Both the position numbers and the translations under genes were made by a program. 64,000 bases of DNA from Streptomyces sp. CG4 (GTDB lineage: Bacteria > Actinomycetota > Actinomycetes > Streptomycetales > Streptomycetaceae), in the NCBI RefSeq assembly GCF_041080655.1, contig NZ_CP163525.1, positions 7,936,001-8,000,000 of the forward strand, given 5' to 3'. Positions 7,765 to 17,101 of the stretch are shown here, in pieces. The notes beneath the pieces were generated by a model, which saw only the letters and a program-made list of their open reading frames with translations, made no database searches and was not told the origin of the DNA. Position 1 is the first letter of the stretch. The number at the start of each line of letters is the position of its first letter.

Positions 7765-9345
7765 GTGTTCAACCGGAACCGATTCCTGCGGAGGATCGCG
7801 GCGATCGCGTCCATCTCGCTGGTGGCCACCGGCTGCAGTCTGCTCTCCGACGGCAACGGCGGCGGCAAGGGCCCGATCGTCGTGGGCACCACCAGCGCCC
7901 CCAGCACGCTGGACCCCGCCGGTGCCTGGGACGGCTCCTGGGAGCTGTACCGGAACATCTTCCAGACGCTGCTCGCCTACCCCAACGGCGCCACCACCCC
8001 CCAGCCCGACGCCGCCGCGAGCTGCTCCTTCACCGACTCCGCCAGCCGCACCTACCGCTGCACGCTGCGCTCGGGCCTGAAGTTCGCCGACGGCGACCCG
8101 CTGAACGCGCAGGCCGTCAAGTACTCCGTCGACCGCATCCGCAAGATCGACGCCCCGGGCGGACCCGCCGGTCTGCTCGGCAGCCTGGACCGGGTGCAGG
8201 CGCTCGGCGACCACGATGTCGTCTTCCACCTCAACCAGTCCGACGCCACCTTCCCCTTCGTGCTGGCCACCCCCGCCATGTCGATCGTCGACCCGAACGA
8301 CTACCCGGCCGACTCCCTGCGCAAGGACGACACGGTCTACGGCTCCGGACCGTACGAGCTGAAGTCCTACGACGAGGGCCGGCAGGCCGTCCTCGTCGGC
8401 AACGGGAACTACCAGGGCTTCGCCAAGCGGCAGAACGACGCGGTGACCATCCGCTACTTCCAGGACTCGGCCGGCATGGTCAAGGCGCTGCGCGACAAGC
8501 AGATCGACGTCACCTACCGCGGCCTCGCCGCCGACGACATCGTCACCCTCCAGCAGCACGGCAACAGCAACCTCCAGCTGGTCGACGGCACCGGCACCGA
8601 CATCAGCTACCTGGTGTTCAACCCCAAGGACCCCTGGGCCAGGCAGCCCGCCGTACGCAAGGCCGTGGCACAGGTCGTCGACCGGGGCGCCATCGCGCAC
8701 AAGGTCTACAAGGACACCGTCGACCCGCTGTACTCGATGGTCCCCAAGGGCCTGACCGGACACACCACCGGCTTCTTCGACGACTACGGCGACCCGAGCG
8801 TGCCCAAGGCCGGCAAGATCCTCTCCGACGCGGGCATCCACCAGCGCGTCCCGCTCACCCTCTGGTACACCACCGACCGCTACGGCTCCGAGACGGCGCT
8901 GATGTTCCAGGAGCTGAAGCGGCAGCTGGAGGACTCCGGCCTGTTCACCGTCACGCTCCAGAGCCGCCCCTGGAAGACCTATGTGGTCGGCTACCAGAAG
9001 GGCGAGTACCCGGTCTTCGGCCGCGGCTGGTTCCCGGACTTCCCCGACGCGGACAACTTCATCGCCCCGTTCGTCGGCGAGCACAACGCGCTCGGTACGC
9101 CGTACCCCTCCAAGGAGATCACCGACACGCTGCTGCCCCACTCGCGCGCGGAGAGCGATCGCGCCCAGACGGTCAAGGACATGGAGCAGGCCCAGCAGAT
9201 CATCGTGAACGACGCCCGGCTGATCCCGCTGTGGCAGGGCCGGCAGTTCATCGCCGCCAGCGAGGACATCTCCGGCGGCGAGCAGGCCCTGGACCCGTCG
9301 ACGATCATGACGATGTGGGCACTGCACCGCAAGACCAGCTGGTGA
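7765..9345 (+). CDS. Solute-binding lipoprotein, family 5 (peptide/nickel type)
   Basis: The 526-residue precursor starts with a basic N-terminus, a hydrophobic stretch and the lipobox VATGC, so it is lipid-anchored outside the membrane. STLDPAGAWDG, GLKFADGDPLNAQAVKYSVDR and YGSGPYEL are typical of family 5 binding proteins (DppA/OppA class) for peptides or other ligands. The GTG at 7765 is chosen because GAGGAG lies seven bases upstream; the GTG at 7759 is too close to it. No permease or ATPase genes are adjacent, so it is an orphan that must share a transporter encoded elsewhere. Confidence 0.85.
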   Translation: MFNRNRFLRRIAAIASISLVATGCSLLSDGNGGGKGPIVVGTTSAPSTLDPAGAWDGSWELYRNIFQTLLAYPNGATTPQPDAAASCSFTDSASRTYRCTLRSGLKFADGDPLNAQAVKYSVDRIRKIDAPGGPAGLLGSLDRVQALGDHDVVFHLNQSDATFPFVLATPAMSIVDPNDYPADSLRKDDTVYGSGPYELKSYDEGRQAVLVGNGNYQGFAKRQNDAVTIRYFQDSAGMVKALRDKQIDVTYRGLAADDIVTLQQHGNSNLQLVDGTGTDISYLVFNPKDPWARQPAVRKAVAQVVDRGAIAHKVYKDTVDPLYSMVPKGLTGHTTGFFDDYGDPSVPKAGKILSDAGIHQRVPLTLWYTTDRYGSETALMFQELKRQLEDSGLFTVTLQSRPWKTYVVGYQKGEYPVFGRGWFPDFPDADNFIAPFVGEHNALGTPYPSKEITDTLLPHSRAESDRAQTVKDMEQAQQIIVNDARLIPLWQGRQFIAASEDISGGEQALDPSTIMTMWALHRKTSW

Positions 9346-9443
9346 ATCAGGCGTGTGGCACCGGTTGTCAGCGGTCGCCTGTAGGTTCTGAAGCCTGCGA
9401 GTGATCGCACGCCGTAGTTGATCCACACTGTGAGGACGTTGAC

Positions 9444-10127
9444 GTGACCGACATCGCCATGCTGCCCGAGTCCTGGCGCGGGGTTCTGGGCGACGAGCTG
9501 CAGCAGCCCTACTTCAAGGAGCTGACGGAGTTCGTCGAGGAGGAGCGGGCGAAGGGTCCCGTGTACCCGCCGCGCGAAGAGGTCTTCGCCGCGCTGGCGG
9601 CCACGCCCTATGACAAGGTCAAGGTCCTGGTTCTCGGCCAGGACCCGTACCACGGCGAGGGCCAGGGTCACGGCCTGTGCTTCTCGGTCCGCCCCGGCGT
9701 GAAGACCCCGCCCTCCCTGCGGAACATCTACAAGGAGATGCAGGCGGAGCTGGGCCTGCCCGTCCCGGACAACGGCTATCTGATGCCGTGGGCCGAGCAG
9801 GGCGTCCTGCTGCTGAACGCGGTGCTGACCGTCCGGTCCGGCGAGGCCAACTCGCACAAGGGCAAGGGCTGGGAGAAGTTCACCGACGCCGTGATCCGCG
9901 CGGTGGCCTCCCGGCCCGATCCGGCGGTCTTCGTCCTCTGGGGCAACTACGCCCAGAAGAAGCTGCCCCTCATCGACGAGGAGCGCCACGTGGTGGTCAA
10001 GGGCGCGCACCCCTCCCCCCTCTCCGCGAAGAAGTTCTTCGGTTCCCACCCGTTCACCCAGATCAACGAGGCGATCGCCCTGCAGAAGCACGAGCCGATC
10101 GACTGGCGCATCCCGAACCTGGGCTGA
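9444..10127 (+). CDS. ung: Uracil-DNA glycosylase, family 1
   Basis: The 227-residue protein has GQDPYHGEGQGHGLCFSV with the catalytic Asp and HPSPLSAKKFFG with the catalytic His, which together define family 1 uracil-DNA glycosylase. It removes uracil from DNA made by cytosine deamination or dUTP incorporation, starting base excision repair. Length is normal. It starts with GTG at 9444 in a short gap after the binding lipoprotein gene and appears monocistronic or coupled to the small gene at 10290. Confidence 0.95.
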   Translation: MTDIAMLPESWRGVLGDELQQPYFKELTEFVEEERAKGPVYPPREEVFAALAATPYDKVKVLVLGQDPYHGEGQGHGLCFSVRPGVKTPPSLRNIYKEMQAELGLPVPDNGYLMPWAEQGVLLLNAVLTVRSGEANSHKGKGWEKFTDAVIRAVASRPDPAVFVLWGNYAQKKLPLIDEERHVVVKGAHPSPLSAKKFFGSHPFTQINEAIALQKHEPIDWRIPNLG

Positions 10128-10289
10128 GGGCGCGACCGGGGCAGTGGAGCCGGGGGGTAGAGAGAGCAGCCGCAGCGGACCCGCAGTCAGTCACCGGCCG
10201 ACAACGCAACGGCGCAGCCTGACCAGGAATCCCAGAGGTGCGGATTACCGTCGGGAGCGGACAACCCCGCAAACCCCCGGAGGGCACCC

Positions 10290-10745
10290 GTGGCGGAGCA
10301 ACAGGATCACGCGGCACCGGACGCCATGCTGACGCGGATCGGGCAGGTCGTGATGCTGCACCACGGTGGCGACCGCGAGGAGGCCCGCCGCCGCTTCCTC
10401 GACCTGTGGGTGGAGATCGGCGAGGCCGGCGCCCCCCTGCACCGCTGCACCCTGGCCCACTACCTGGCGGACACCCACGACGACCCGGAGGACGAACTCG
10501 CCTGGGACCTCCGGGCGTTGTCCGCGGCGCAGGAGCGGGGCGCTCCGCTGAGCGTGCGGGGGCTGTATCCCTCTCTGCATCTCAATCTCGCCGCCGACTA
10601 TGTGAAGCTGGGCCGGGAGGAGGCTGCCCGCAGCCATTTGCGCCGGGCGCGCGAGGCCGCGGACGTCCTGGCCGACGATGGGTACGGCGATGGGGTGTGG
10701 GCTGCGATCGGCCGGCTGGAGCTGCGGCTGGGTGAGGGCGCCTGA
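10290..10745 (+). CDS. Hypothetical helical protein, tetratricopeptide-like
   Basis: The 151-residue protein is helix-rich, with segments such as LHLNLAADYVKLGREEAARSHL that look like tetratricopeptide hairpins. CCGGAGG precedes the GTG at 10290. Similar small cytosolic proteins occur in other Streptomyces but no function is known. The negative charge and lack of cysteines or signal suggest a protein-binding adaptor; this is inference. Confidence 0.7.
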   Translation: MAEQQDHAAPDAMLTRIGQVVMLHHGGDREEARRRFLDLWVEIGEAGAPLHRCTLAHYLADTHDDPEDELAWDLRALSAAQERGAPLSVRGLYPSLHLNLAADYVKLGREEAARSHLRRAREAADVLADDGYGDGVWAAIGRLELRLGEGA

Positions 10746-10795
10746 GAGTGCACCGGGTGGGACGTCGTTCGTCCGCGGCTCCGTCGTGGCCCGCC

Positions 10796-10890
10796 GCTCG
10801 CCCGAGTTCTCGGCTTCGCTCACACCCGGGGACCCCCATCGCGGCGGAGCCGCACATCGACACAGCCGCGCCCCCCTTCAGGGCCTTGCC
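10796..10890. repeat. Streptomyces intergenic repeat element
   Basis: The segment containing CCCCCATCGCGGCGGAGCCG and ACATCGACACAGCCGCGCCC resembles a repeat often seen after Streptomyces genes (from general familiarity). It contains short inverted GC-rich arms and sits between convergent genes, so it may help end transcription. Confidence 0.4.
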
Positions 10891-10903
10891 CGACCGGCGC
10901 TCG

Positions 10904-11395
10904 TCAGTGGCCGTATGCCTGGTCGCAGATCTTGGACGCCGGGCTGCCCTCCTGCCAGCCGCCGTACTGCCTGCCCAGGGCGCACACGCCCGGAGCCTTC
11001 GGAACCGGGTTCGGCAGGGCCGGGGCGTCGGTGTGCGGCTGCCAGGGGATCACCGGGTGGGTGCGCGGGTGTGGGTGTGGGCGCGGGGGAGCGGGCGGGG
11101 CGGCCGGTGGCCGGTGGGGTGGGGTGACCGTGGGTGCCTCGGTCGAGTGATGTGTCGCGCTCGGCGCCGGGTGCTCCGGATGCCGGGACGCGCCGGTCAT
11201 CTCCAGGGCCTCCCGGGCCGGTGCCTGCACCACCCGGGGCTCCGCGCTGCCGTCCGGGCGGGGGACCGCCGGCAGCGCGGGTGCCGGGTCCGGGGACGGC
11301 CTGGGGGCCGCCGGGTGCTGTAGCGTCACACAGCCGGCGAGGGCCGAGACGGCCACGGTGACCAGGAGCGCTGCGGTGGTCGTCGTTCGATGCAC
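10904..11395 (-). CDS. Proline-rich lipoprotein of unknown function
   Basis: Starting at GTG 11395, the 163-residue protein has an N-terminal hydrophobic helix ending in SALAGC, a lipobox, then a long Pro/His/Ala-rich linker (about residues 30-130) likely to span the cell wall. The C-terminal 30 residues carry CALGRQYGGWQ and ICDQAYGH with two cysteines that could form a disulfide. This C-terminal pattern recurs in Streptomyces exported proteins of unknown role. The ribosome site is weak, so the exact start is uncertain. Confidence 0.6.
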   Translation of the reverse strand: MHRTTTTAALLVTVAVSALAGCVTLQHPAAPRPSPDPAPALPAVPRPDGSAEPRVVQAPAREALEMTGASRHPEHPAPSATHHSTEAPTVTPPHRPPAAPPAPPRPHPHPRTHPVIPWQPHTDAPALPNPVPKAPGVCALGRQYGGWQEGSPASKICDQAYGH

Positions 11396-11630
11396 CCGCG
11401 CAACTCTGCTGGGTCGGTCCCCGGCTTGGCAGCAGGGAGCCGACGGTGACGCCCCCGCACGGGTGATCTCGTGCCCCGTACGGATGTTTTCGCGGTGCCG
11501 AGGGTGACGCCCGGTCGCCGCCGGTGCCGTCGATCCGGGCGGTCGTCGTTCTTCACCGGCCCAGCATTCCGGACAGCAACTCCCGCAGGCCCACCCGCAC
11601 TTCAGCGAGGCCCGGCACCTCGGCGCCGCC

Positions 11631-12140
11631 ATGACCCCGGCGGGCGAGCGGGCGCCGGACGACGAGAAGGCCGAACTCCTGCGCCGGTTCGGCGACTGGC
11701 ACGATCCCGTCCCGGCCGTCCTCGCCGCCGCCCGCCCCGAGGACGTGCTCGGGCACGCCGTCCACCACATCGCCCGGCCCCTGCCCGCCCACCACGTGGG
11801 CCGCTTCGCCCTGCTCGGGGACGCCGCCCACGCCATGCCGCCGACCCTCGGCCAGGGCGGCAACCAGGCCATCGAGGACGCGGTCGTCCTCGCCCACCAT
11901 CGCGACGACCTGGCCGGCTACACCGCCGCCCGTCTCCCGCGCACCATGGCGATCGCCCGCCGGGCCGTCAGGGCCGCCCGCCTGAACATGACCGGCAACC
12001 CCGCCGCAGTCGCCGTACGCGACCTCACGATCGCGGCCCTGTCCAAGGCCGGACCAGCCCTCTTCCTGCGAGGTTTCGACGGCATCGCCGACTGGCGGCC
12101 CCCGTATGCTGCCAAGGAAGCGAGCGCGGGAACGGCGTAG
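11631..12140 (+). pseudogene. C-terminal remnant of FAD-dependent monooxygenase
   Basis: The 169-residue frame holds only the C-terminal part of a class A flavin monooxygenase: GRFALLGDAAHAMPPTLGQG is the FAD ribityl-binding GD motif, followed by the usual helical tail ending in FDGIADWRPP. The N-terminal Rossmann GxGxxG domain (normally about 200 residues) is missing and the upstream sequence shows no trace of it, so a deletion probably ended near 11630. Without the FAD-binding N-terminus the product cannot work alone. Confidence 0.78.
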
Positions 12141-12150
12141 GGGAGAGCAC

Positions 12151-13062
12151 GTGAAGGTCGGCTGCATCGGACTCGGGGACATCGCGCGGAAGGCGTACCT
12201 GCCGGTGCTGGGCATGCAGCCCGGGATCGAACTCCACCTCCAGACCAGGACGCCCGCCACCCTCGACCGGGTCGCGGACACCCTGCATCTGCCGGCCGGC
12301 CGGCGGCACACCACGCTCGACTCCCTGCTCGCCGCGGGCCTCGACGCGGCCTTCGTGCACGCGCCGACCACCGCCCACCCCGAGATCGTCACCCGGCTGC
12401 TGGCGGCCGGCGTACCGACGTACGTGGACAAGCCGCTCGCCTACGAACTCGCCGACTCCGAACGGCTGGTGAACCTCGCCGAGGAACGCGGGGTCTCCCT
12501 CTGCGTCGGCTTCAACCGCCGCTACGCCCCCGGGTACGCGCAGTGCCTGGAGCACCCGCGCGAGCTGATCCTCATGCAGAAGAACCGGGTCGGGCTGCCC
12601 GAACAGCCGCGCTCGATGATCCTGGACGACTTCATCCACGTCGTCGACACCCTGCGGTTCCTGGTGCCGGGACCGGTCGACGACATCACCGTGCGTGCCC
12701 GCGTCGCGGACGGACTGCTGCACCACGTGGTGCTCCAGCTCGGCGGCGACGGCTTCACCGCGCTCGGTGTGATGAACCGGCTCAGCGGCTCCACGGAGGA
12801 GATCCTGGAGGTCTCCGGGCAGGACACCAAGCGTCAGGTGCTCAACCTCGCCGAGGTGATCGACCACAAGGGCCAGCCGACCGTGCGCCGGCGCGGCGAC
12901 TGGGTGCCGGTGGCCCGGCAGCGCGGCATCGAGCAGGCGGTCCTCGTCTTCCTCGACGCCGTGCGCGCCGGGAAGGTGCTCAGCGCCCGGGACGCGCTGG
13001 CGACTCATGAACTGTGCGAGCGGGTGGTACGAGCGGTTGAGGACCGCTGCGCCGCAGCCTGA
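12151..13062 (+). CDS. Gfo/Idh/MocA-family oxidoreductase
   Basis: The 303-residue protein begins KVGCIGLGDIARKAYLPVL, a Rossmann NAD(P)-binding strand, and has the EKP-like motif as VDKPLAYEL near residue 95 with the conserved lysine. C-terminal beta-sheet features fit the family, which oxidises or reduces sugars and related compounds. GTG 12151 has GGGGAGAG just upstream; the longer frame from 12106 overlaps the monooxygenase remnant and is not favoured. The last 83 bases overlap the convergent lnt gene. Confidence 0.82.
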   Translation: MKVGCIGLGDIARKAYLPVLGMQPGIELHLQTRTPATLDRVADTLHLPAGRRHTTLDSLLAAGLDAAFVHAPTTAHPEIVTRLLAAGVPTYVDKPLAYELADSERLVNLAEERGVSLCVGFNRRYAPGYAQCLEHPRELILMQKNRVGLPEQPRSMILDDFIHVVDTLRFLVPGPVDDITVRARVADGLLHHVVLQLGGDGFTALGVMNRLSGSTEEILEVSGQDTKRQVLNLAEVIDHKGQPTVRRRGDWVPVARQRGIEQAVLVFLDAVRAGKVLSARDALATHELCERVVRAVEDRCAAA

Positions 13063-14545
13063 ACGCCTTCGTGCCCTCGGCCGCGCACAGCGCGGCCAGC
13101 ACCAGGAGCGCGCCGTGCACGGGCCAGTCGCCGTAGTGGACGTACGGCGTGAGGCCGTGCGCGAGCGGTACGTCGTACACGCGGACGGTGCTCGCGCCGG
13201 TGCCGAGCCACGGCCCGAGCCGCTGCCCGCCCGGCCCGTACACGGCGGAGACGCCGGTGAGGGTCGCGTGCACCATGGGGCGGCCGGTCTCGGCGGCCCG
13301 CAGCGCGGCCAGCGAGGCATGCTGCCCGGGCGCCCAGCTGTCCTGGAAGGTGGAGGTGGCGGACTGGCCGAGCAGGACATCGGCGCCGTCCTCCGCCAGA
13401 TGCCGGCTCATGTCCGGGAACGCGGTCTCGAAGCAGATCAGCGGGCCGATCCGCAGCCCGTGTCCGACGTTCATCACGACCTGCTCGGTGCCTCGTCTGC
13501 GGTCCTCGCCGGCCGCCTTGCCGACCGACGTGGCCCAGCCGAGCAGTGAGCGGGCGGGGATGTACTCGCCGAAGGGCACGAGCCGCATCTTGTCGTAGCG
13601 GTGGTCGGTGAGGCCGTTCGGGCCGACCAGTACCGAGCTCTTGTAGATGCCGGGCCGGTCCGAGCGGCGGGCGTCCACGTTCACCAGCACATCGGCGCCG
13701 GTCTCGCGGGACAGTGCGGCGATCCGCCGGGTCAGATCGGGCCGGTCGCCCAGATCGAAGCCGACGCTGGACTCGCCCCACGCGACCAGGTCGACGTGGT
13801 GTCCGACGAGCTGCCGGGTCAGCTGTTCCTCGCGGTCGAACCGCTTCAGGCCGCCGTCCATGATCCCCGGCTGTACGACGGCGATCCGCACCCTCCCTTC
13901 CACCTCCGGACGCGGCGCCCAGGCCCACGCGGCCGAGGTCGCGGCGGCCGTGGCGACCAGTGAGGCCACGGCGGGTACGCGCGCCTCGCGCACGGAGATC
14001 AGTACCGCCCCCGCCACGTTCACGGCCACGATCAGGAAGCTGAGCAGCCACACCCCGCCGACCGAGGCCAGCCGCAGCGCGGGGGAGACCTGCCACTGGC
14101 TGGCGCCCAGCATGCCCCACGGGCCGCCGAGCCCCTGCCAGGACCGCACCAGCTCCACCATCAGCCAGGCCGACGGCAGCACCAGCAGCGCGGCGGCGCC
14201 CCGGCCCGGTGTCGGCCGCTCGCCGAGGTAGCGGCGCACCAGCCAGCCCCAGGGCGCCCACAGCGCGCCCAGCAGGACGGCGATCAGGAAGATGAACACG
14301 TGCAGGCTGGGCAGCAGCCAGTGGTGCACGGCCACCAGGAAGCCGAAGCCGCCGGTCCAGCCGTCGTACGCCGCGCGCCGGCCGGTCGGGGCCGAGCGGG
14401 CCAGCAGGATCCAGGGGATCAGGGCGACGTAGGCGAACCACCACAGGGAGGGGGCGGGGAACGCGAGCACGGGGAGGGCACCGGCGAGGGCGGCGATGCC
14501 GGAGCGGCGCCAGGGGGAGGTGAGCCAGTGGTTGATCGTCCTCAT
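12980..14545 (-). CDS. lnt: Apolipoprotein N-acyltransferase
   Basis: The 521-residue protein has an N-terminal half with about six to seven membrane helices and a C-terminal nitrilase domain on the outer face. The catalytic residues are visible: Glu in WGESSVGF, Lys in YDKMRLVPFGEY and Cys in ICFETAF. Lnt transfers the third acyl chain to lipoproteins such as the binding and Rieske proteins in this window; Streptomyces are among the Gram-positives that have it. GGGAGGG precedes the ATG. The C-terminal tail is hydrophilic, and the stop lies inside the convergent oxidoreductase gene. Confidence 0.92.
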   Translation of the reverse strand: MRTINHWLTSPWRRSGIAALAGALPVLAFPAPSLWWFAYVALIPWILLARSAPTGRRAAYDGWTGGFGFLVAVHHWLLPSLHVFIFLIAVLLGALWAPWGWLVRRYLGERPTPGRGAAALLVLPSAWLMVELVRSWQGLGGPWGMLGASQWQVSPALRLASVGGVWLLSFLIVAVNVAGAVLISVREARVPAVASLVATAAATSAAWAWAPRPEVEGRVRIAVVQPGIMDGGLKRFDREEQLTRQLVGHHVDLVAWGESSVGFDLGDRPDLTRRIAALSRETGADVLVNVDARRSDRPGIYKSSVLVGPNGLTDHRYDKMRLVPFGEYIPARSLLGWATSVGKAAGEDRRRGTEQVVMNVGHGLRIGPLICFETAFPDMSRHLAEDGADVLLGQSATSTFQDSWAPGQHASLAALRAAETGRPMVHATLTGVSAVYGPGGQRLGPWLGTGASTVRVYDVPLAHGLTPYVHYGDWPVHGALLVLAALCAAEGTKAFRLRRSGPQPLVPPARTVHESPARPGR

Positions 14546-14615
14546 ATGGACCCACCCTCCCTGCCGAGCGCTGATTCCAGTGTGCGCGTTGGGAGCGATC
14601 TTCTCCAGGGCGCCT

Positions 14616-15098
14616 CTAGGGAGTTGCCGCCAGGCGGCGCCACTTCTCCTGCACGACCACCTCGCGCAGGCGCCAGCCTTCCGGTGTTCTCAGGAGCGCG
14701 AAGTCGTAGCGTCCGCCGCACTCCAGGTCAGGCGCCGTGGGGCCGTCGTCCGGCGCGAAGCGCATCGGGTTCAGGTAGTCGGCCCGTACGGACGCCGTGT
14801 CGCCGGTGTCGTGGTCCAGGACGCCGAAGTGGAGCCGGCGGTTGACGATCAGATGCTGGCGCATCGCGAACAGGGCCAGGCTCTCCGCGAGCCATTTGGC
14901 GATCTGCTCCGCGTCGCCCTCTATACCACCGGCCGAACGGTAGTCGGCCCGTCCGTCCGCCGTGAACAGCCCTCGGTACGCCGTCCAGTCGCCGTCGTCG
15001 ACCGCCACCGCGTACGCGGTGATCAGTTCGTCCACGGCCAGCCGGTCCAGCACGGTCGCCAGCTCCGTACGCTGCGTCATCGGCACAGTGTTGGGCAT
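14616..15098 (-). CDS. NTF2-like (SnoaL-type) protein
   Basis: The 160-residue protein has the alpha+beta cone fold signature of the SnoaL/NTF2 family: LDRLAVDELITAYAVAVDDGDWTAYRGLFTADGRADYRSA, then an RHLIVN-like strand and GRYDFALLRTPEGWRL. Members are small isomerases, cyclases or ligand-binding proteins. A second in-frame ATG at 15080 is an alternative start; neither has a strong ribosome site. The gene is divergent from the interrupted DUF4291 gene. Substrate unknown. Confidence 0.72.
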   Translation of the reverse strand: MPNTVPMTQRTELATVLDRLAVDELITAYAVAVDDGDWTAYRGLFTADGRADYRSAGGIEGDAEQIAKWLAESLALFAMRQHLIVNRRLHFGVLDHDTGDTASVRADYLNPMRFAPDDGPTAPDLECGGRYDFALLRTPEGWRLREVVVQEKWRRLAATP

Positions 15099-15190
15099 GG
15101 CGGGCGCGGAGCCAAGGGGCGCGGAGGGATATTCGGTCGTACGAGAATATTCGGTGGTGCGGGATGTGGTCGAAAGCCGACCCTGTCGTC

Positions 15191-15385
15191 ATGAACGATC
15201 ATTCCCGTGAGCCCGGACCCACCGAGCCCGAACCGAAGTTCCGTATCCGGGCCCGGCACACGGACACCACGGTCACCGTCTACCAGGCCTACCGTCCGGA
15301 CATAGGCGGCCCGGCGGCTCGCACCGGACGCTTTCCGTCGTCCTGGAAACGGGAGCGGATGACCTGGATCAAGCCGCGCTCATAA
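15191..15385 (+). pseudogene. DUF4291 gene, 5' fragment left of the integrated element
   Basis: The 64-residue frame reads FRIRARHTDTTVTVYQAYRP, then RFPSSWKRERMTWIKP, the N-terminal part of DUF4291 proteins, and then stops after two element-encoded residues. The rest of the family sequence, starting again at TWIKPSFLWMMYRCGW, lies 17.8 kb away at 33169. The gene was therefore split by the integrative element. A truncated peptide may still be made. Confidence 0.92.
15365..15376. other. attL core of the integrative element
   Basis: TGGATCAAGCCG is shared with attR at 33177. The element-side arm TCAAGCCGCGCTC (15369-15381) is the partner of GAGCGAGGCTTGA at 33162; joined through the core they give 13-base arms with one mismatch around a six-base centre, as expected for a serine-integrase attP. 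Confidence 0.85.
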
Positions 15386-15394
15386 CCTTTTTCC

Positions 15395-16915
15395 ATGGCC
15401 GAAGACGACAGGAACCAGCAGACGGACGCCCGGTTACGGCGAGCCCTCAGGGCCAGTCAGGCAGCCGGCACGCAGAGGGCGAAGAAGCACCGGTCCGACT
15501 GGACGGGAGAGTCAGCGGCGATCTACTGCCGCATCTCCCACGTGAACGACGACGACCAGACCGGCGTGGAGCGCCAGGAGCGCATCTGCCGTGATGTGGC
15601 CGAGCGTCTCGGACTCATCGTCGCCGAAGATCAAGTCTTCGTGGACAACAACCGCTCGGCATGGCAGCGGAAGCGCAAGCGGCCGGGGTGGGACGCGCTT
15701 CTCACCGAGGCCGGCAAGGGCCGTGTCCGGCACGTCCTCACTTACCACCCGGACCGGCTGATGCGACAGCCGCGCGATCTCGAAGAGCTGTTGCAGATCG
15801 CCGACGATCACGACATCACGCTGCACGGCCAGGCGAACCGGCGCGATCTCGCGGACCCCGATGACCGGTTCTTCCTGCGCATCGAGGTGGCGCACGCGTG
15901 CCGCTCCAGTGACGACACGTCGCGCCGACTGATCGATTCCATGATCGACCGTGCCCAGGACGGAAGGCCGCACACCGGCCGGCGACGCTACGGCTACGAC
16001 AAGACCGGCACGGTGATCATCCCCGAAGAGGCCGCCATCGTGCGGGAGATCTTCACTCGCTACCTCGACGGTGTGAGCCCGGTCCAACTGGCCAAGGAGT
16101 TGTACGAGCGTGGCGAGAAGACCGCTGAGGGGCGCAACTGGAGTGCCCCGCGGGTGCGGGACGTTCTCGACAGTCGCCACGTCGCCGGAATCCGGGTCTT
16201 CCGGGGCGAGGAGATCGGGGATGGTGAGTGGCCCGCGATCATCGACCGGGGAATGTGGCGCGAAGTACGGGAGCGCCGCGCCTACCGTGCCGCGAAGTTG
16301 GCGAACGGCAAGCGACCGAGCAGGTTCTATCTGCTGCGTGGCGTTGTCACCTGCACGGGGTGCGGCGGGATCATGGGCGGATCAGGGGGAAGTGGCGCCA
16401 AGTACGTCTGTGGCCGCAACACGCACAAGCTCGATGTCCCGCGCTGCAACAGGGTCATCTCGGCGCCCATCCTCGAAGAGTTCGTGGGCGAAGCCGCGGT
16501 CAATCTCCTTGAGCGTCTCGACCTGACAGAAGCGCCGGCGCCCTCGGAACTGTCGGAGGAGGACCGAGCAGCAATCGAGGCGGACCGGCGCGAACTCGAC
16601 GAGCTCAAAGACATGTGGGAGAACCAGGAGTTGAAGACGCGGGAGTACCGCGAGATGCGCAAGACAGTTGAAGCGCGCATCGCCGAGGTAGAGCGCAAGA
16701 TGATCGTTCGTCCGACCGCTGAGGTTCTGGACGGTCTTGTTGGCGAGCACGCGCGGGAGAGCTGGGACGCGCTGAAGAAGGCGGAGGACTACCAGCGGAT
16801 GAACGCTGTCATGCGCTTCCTGTTCGCGGCAGTCAAGATCAAAGAGGCGACGCGGAAGGGTAGGCAGTTCGACTACGGCAGGATCGACATCGAGCAGAAC
16901 CCCATCTGGACCTGA
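15395..16915 (+). CDS. int: Large serine integrase
   Basis: The 506-residue protein has a resolvase catalytic domain at about residues 40-190, with IYCRISHVNDDDQTGVERQ holding the nucleophilic serine of the YxRxS motif, then a Recombinase domain (GRRRYGYDKTG onward), a zinc ribbon with CTGCGG and later cysteines (about residues 325-360), and a coiled-coil helix rich in Glu/Arg/Lys (about 390-450). It should integrate and excise the element between attP and the DUF4291 attB site without host factors; excision normally needs a directionality factor. It starts 10 bases after the attL arm. Confidence 0.93.
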   Translation: MAEDDRNQQTDARLRRALRASQAAGTQRAKKHRSDWTGESAAIYCRISHVNDDDQTGVERQERICRDVAERLGLIVAEDQVFVDNNRSAWQRKRKRPGWDALLTEAGKGRVRHVLTYHPDRLMRQPRDLEELLQIADDHDITLHGQANRRDLADPDDRFFLRIEVAHACRSSDDTSRRLIDSMIDRAQDGRPHTGRRRYGYDKTGTVIIPEEAAIVREIFTRYLDGVSPVQLAKELYERGEKTAEGRNWSAPRVRDVLDSRHVAGIRVFRGEEIGDGEWPAIIDRGMWREVRERRAYRAAKLANGKRPSRFYLLRGVVTCTGCGGIMGGSGGSGAKYVCGRNTHKLDVPRCNRVISAPILEEFVGEAAVNLLERLDLTEAPAPSELSEEDRAAIEADRRELDELKDMWENQELKTREYREMRKTVEARIAEVERKMIVRPTAEVLDGLVGEHARESWDALKKAEDYQRMNAVMRFLFAAVKIKEATRKGRQFDYGRIDIEQNPIWT

Positions 16916-16932
16916 CGCGCAAACGACACAAG

Positions 16933-16960
16933 AAGGGGCCTCGTAAGAGGCCCCTTTCGC
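16933..16960. terminator. Intrinsic terminator between int and repSA
   Basis: AAGGGGCCTC-GTAA-GAGGCCCCTT is a perfect 10-base stem with a four-base loop followed by TC-rich sequence, placed between two convergent genes. It should work for int and, in reverse, for the repSA transcript. Confidence 0.85.
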
Positions 16961-17101
16961 TGTCTCATCCGACCTTTCCCCCAGGCTGATGTTCCAGGAG
17001 GCGAGCCAGACGCTTTGCTGACTCCGGGCCGATCTTGGTGGAGAACGTCCGACAGGCTCTGTCCAGGTGGCGAGCCTTTTCCGATTCGCGGTCCTGTCTC
17101 G

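Noticed and set aside
7438..9426. Long minus-strand frame opposite the solute-binding protein
   Set aside because: Shadow of a strong plus-strand lipoprotein gene; Val/Gly/Asp-rich with no domain.
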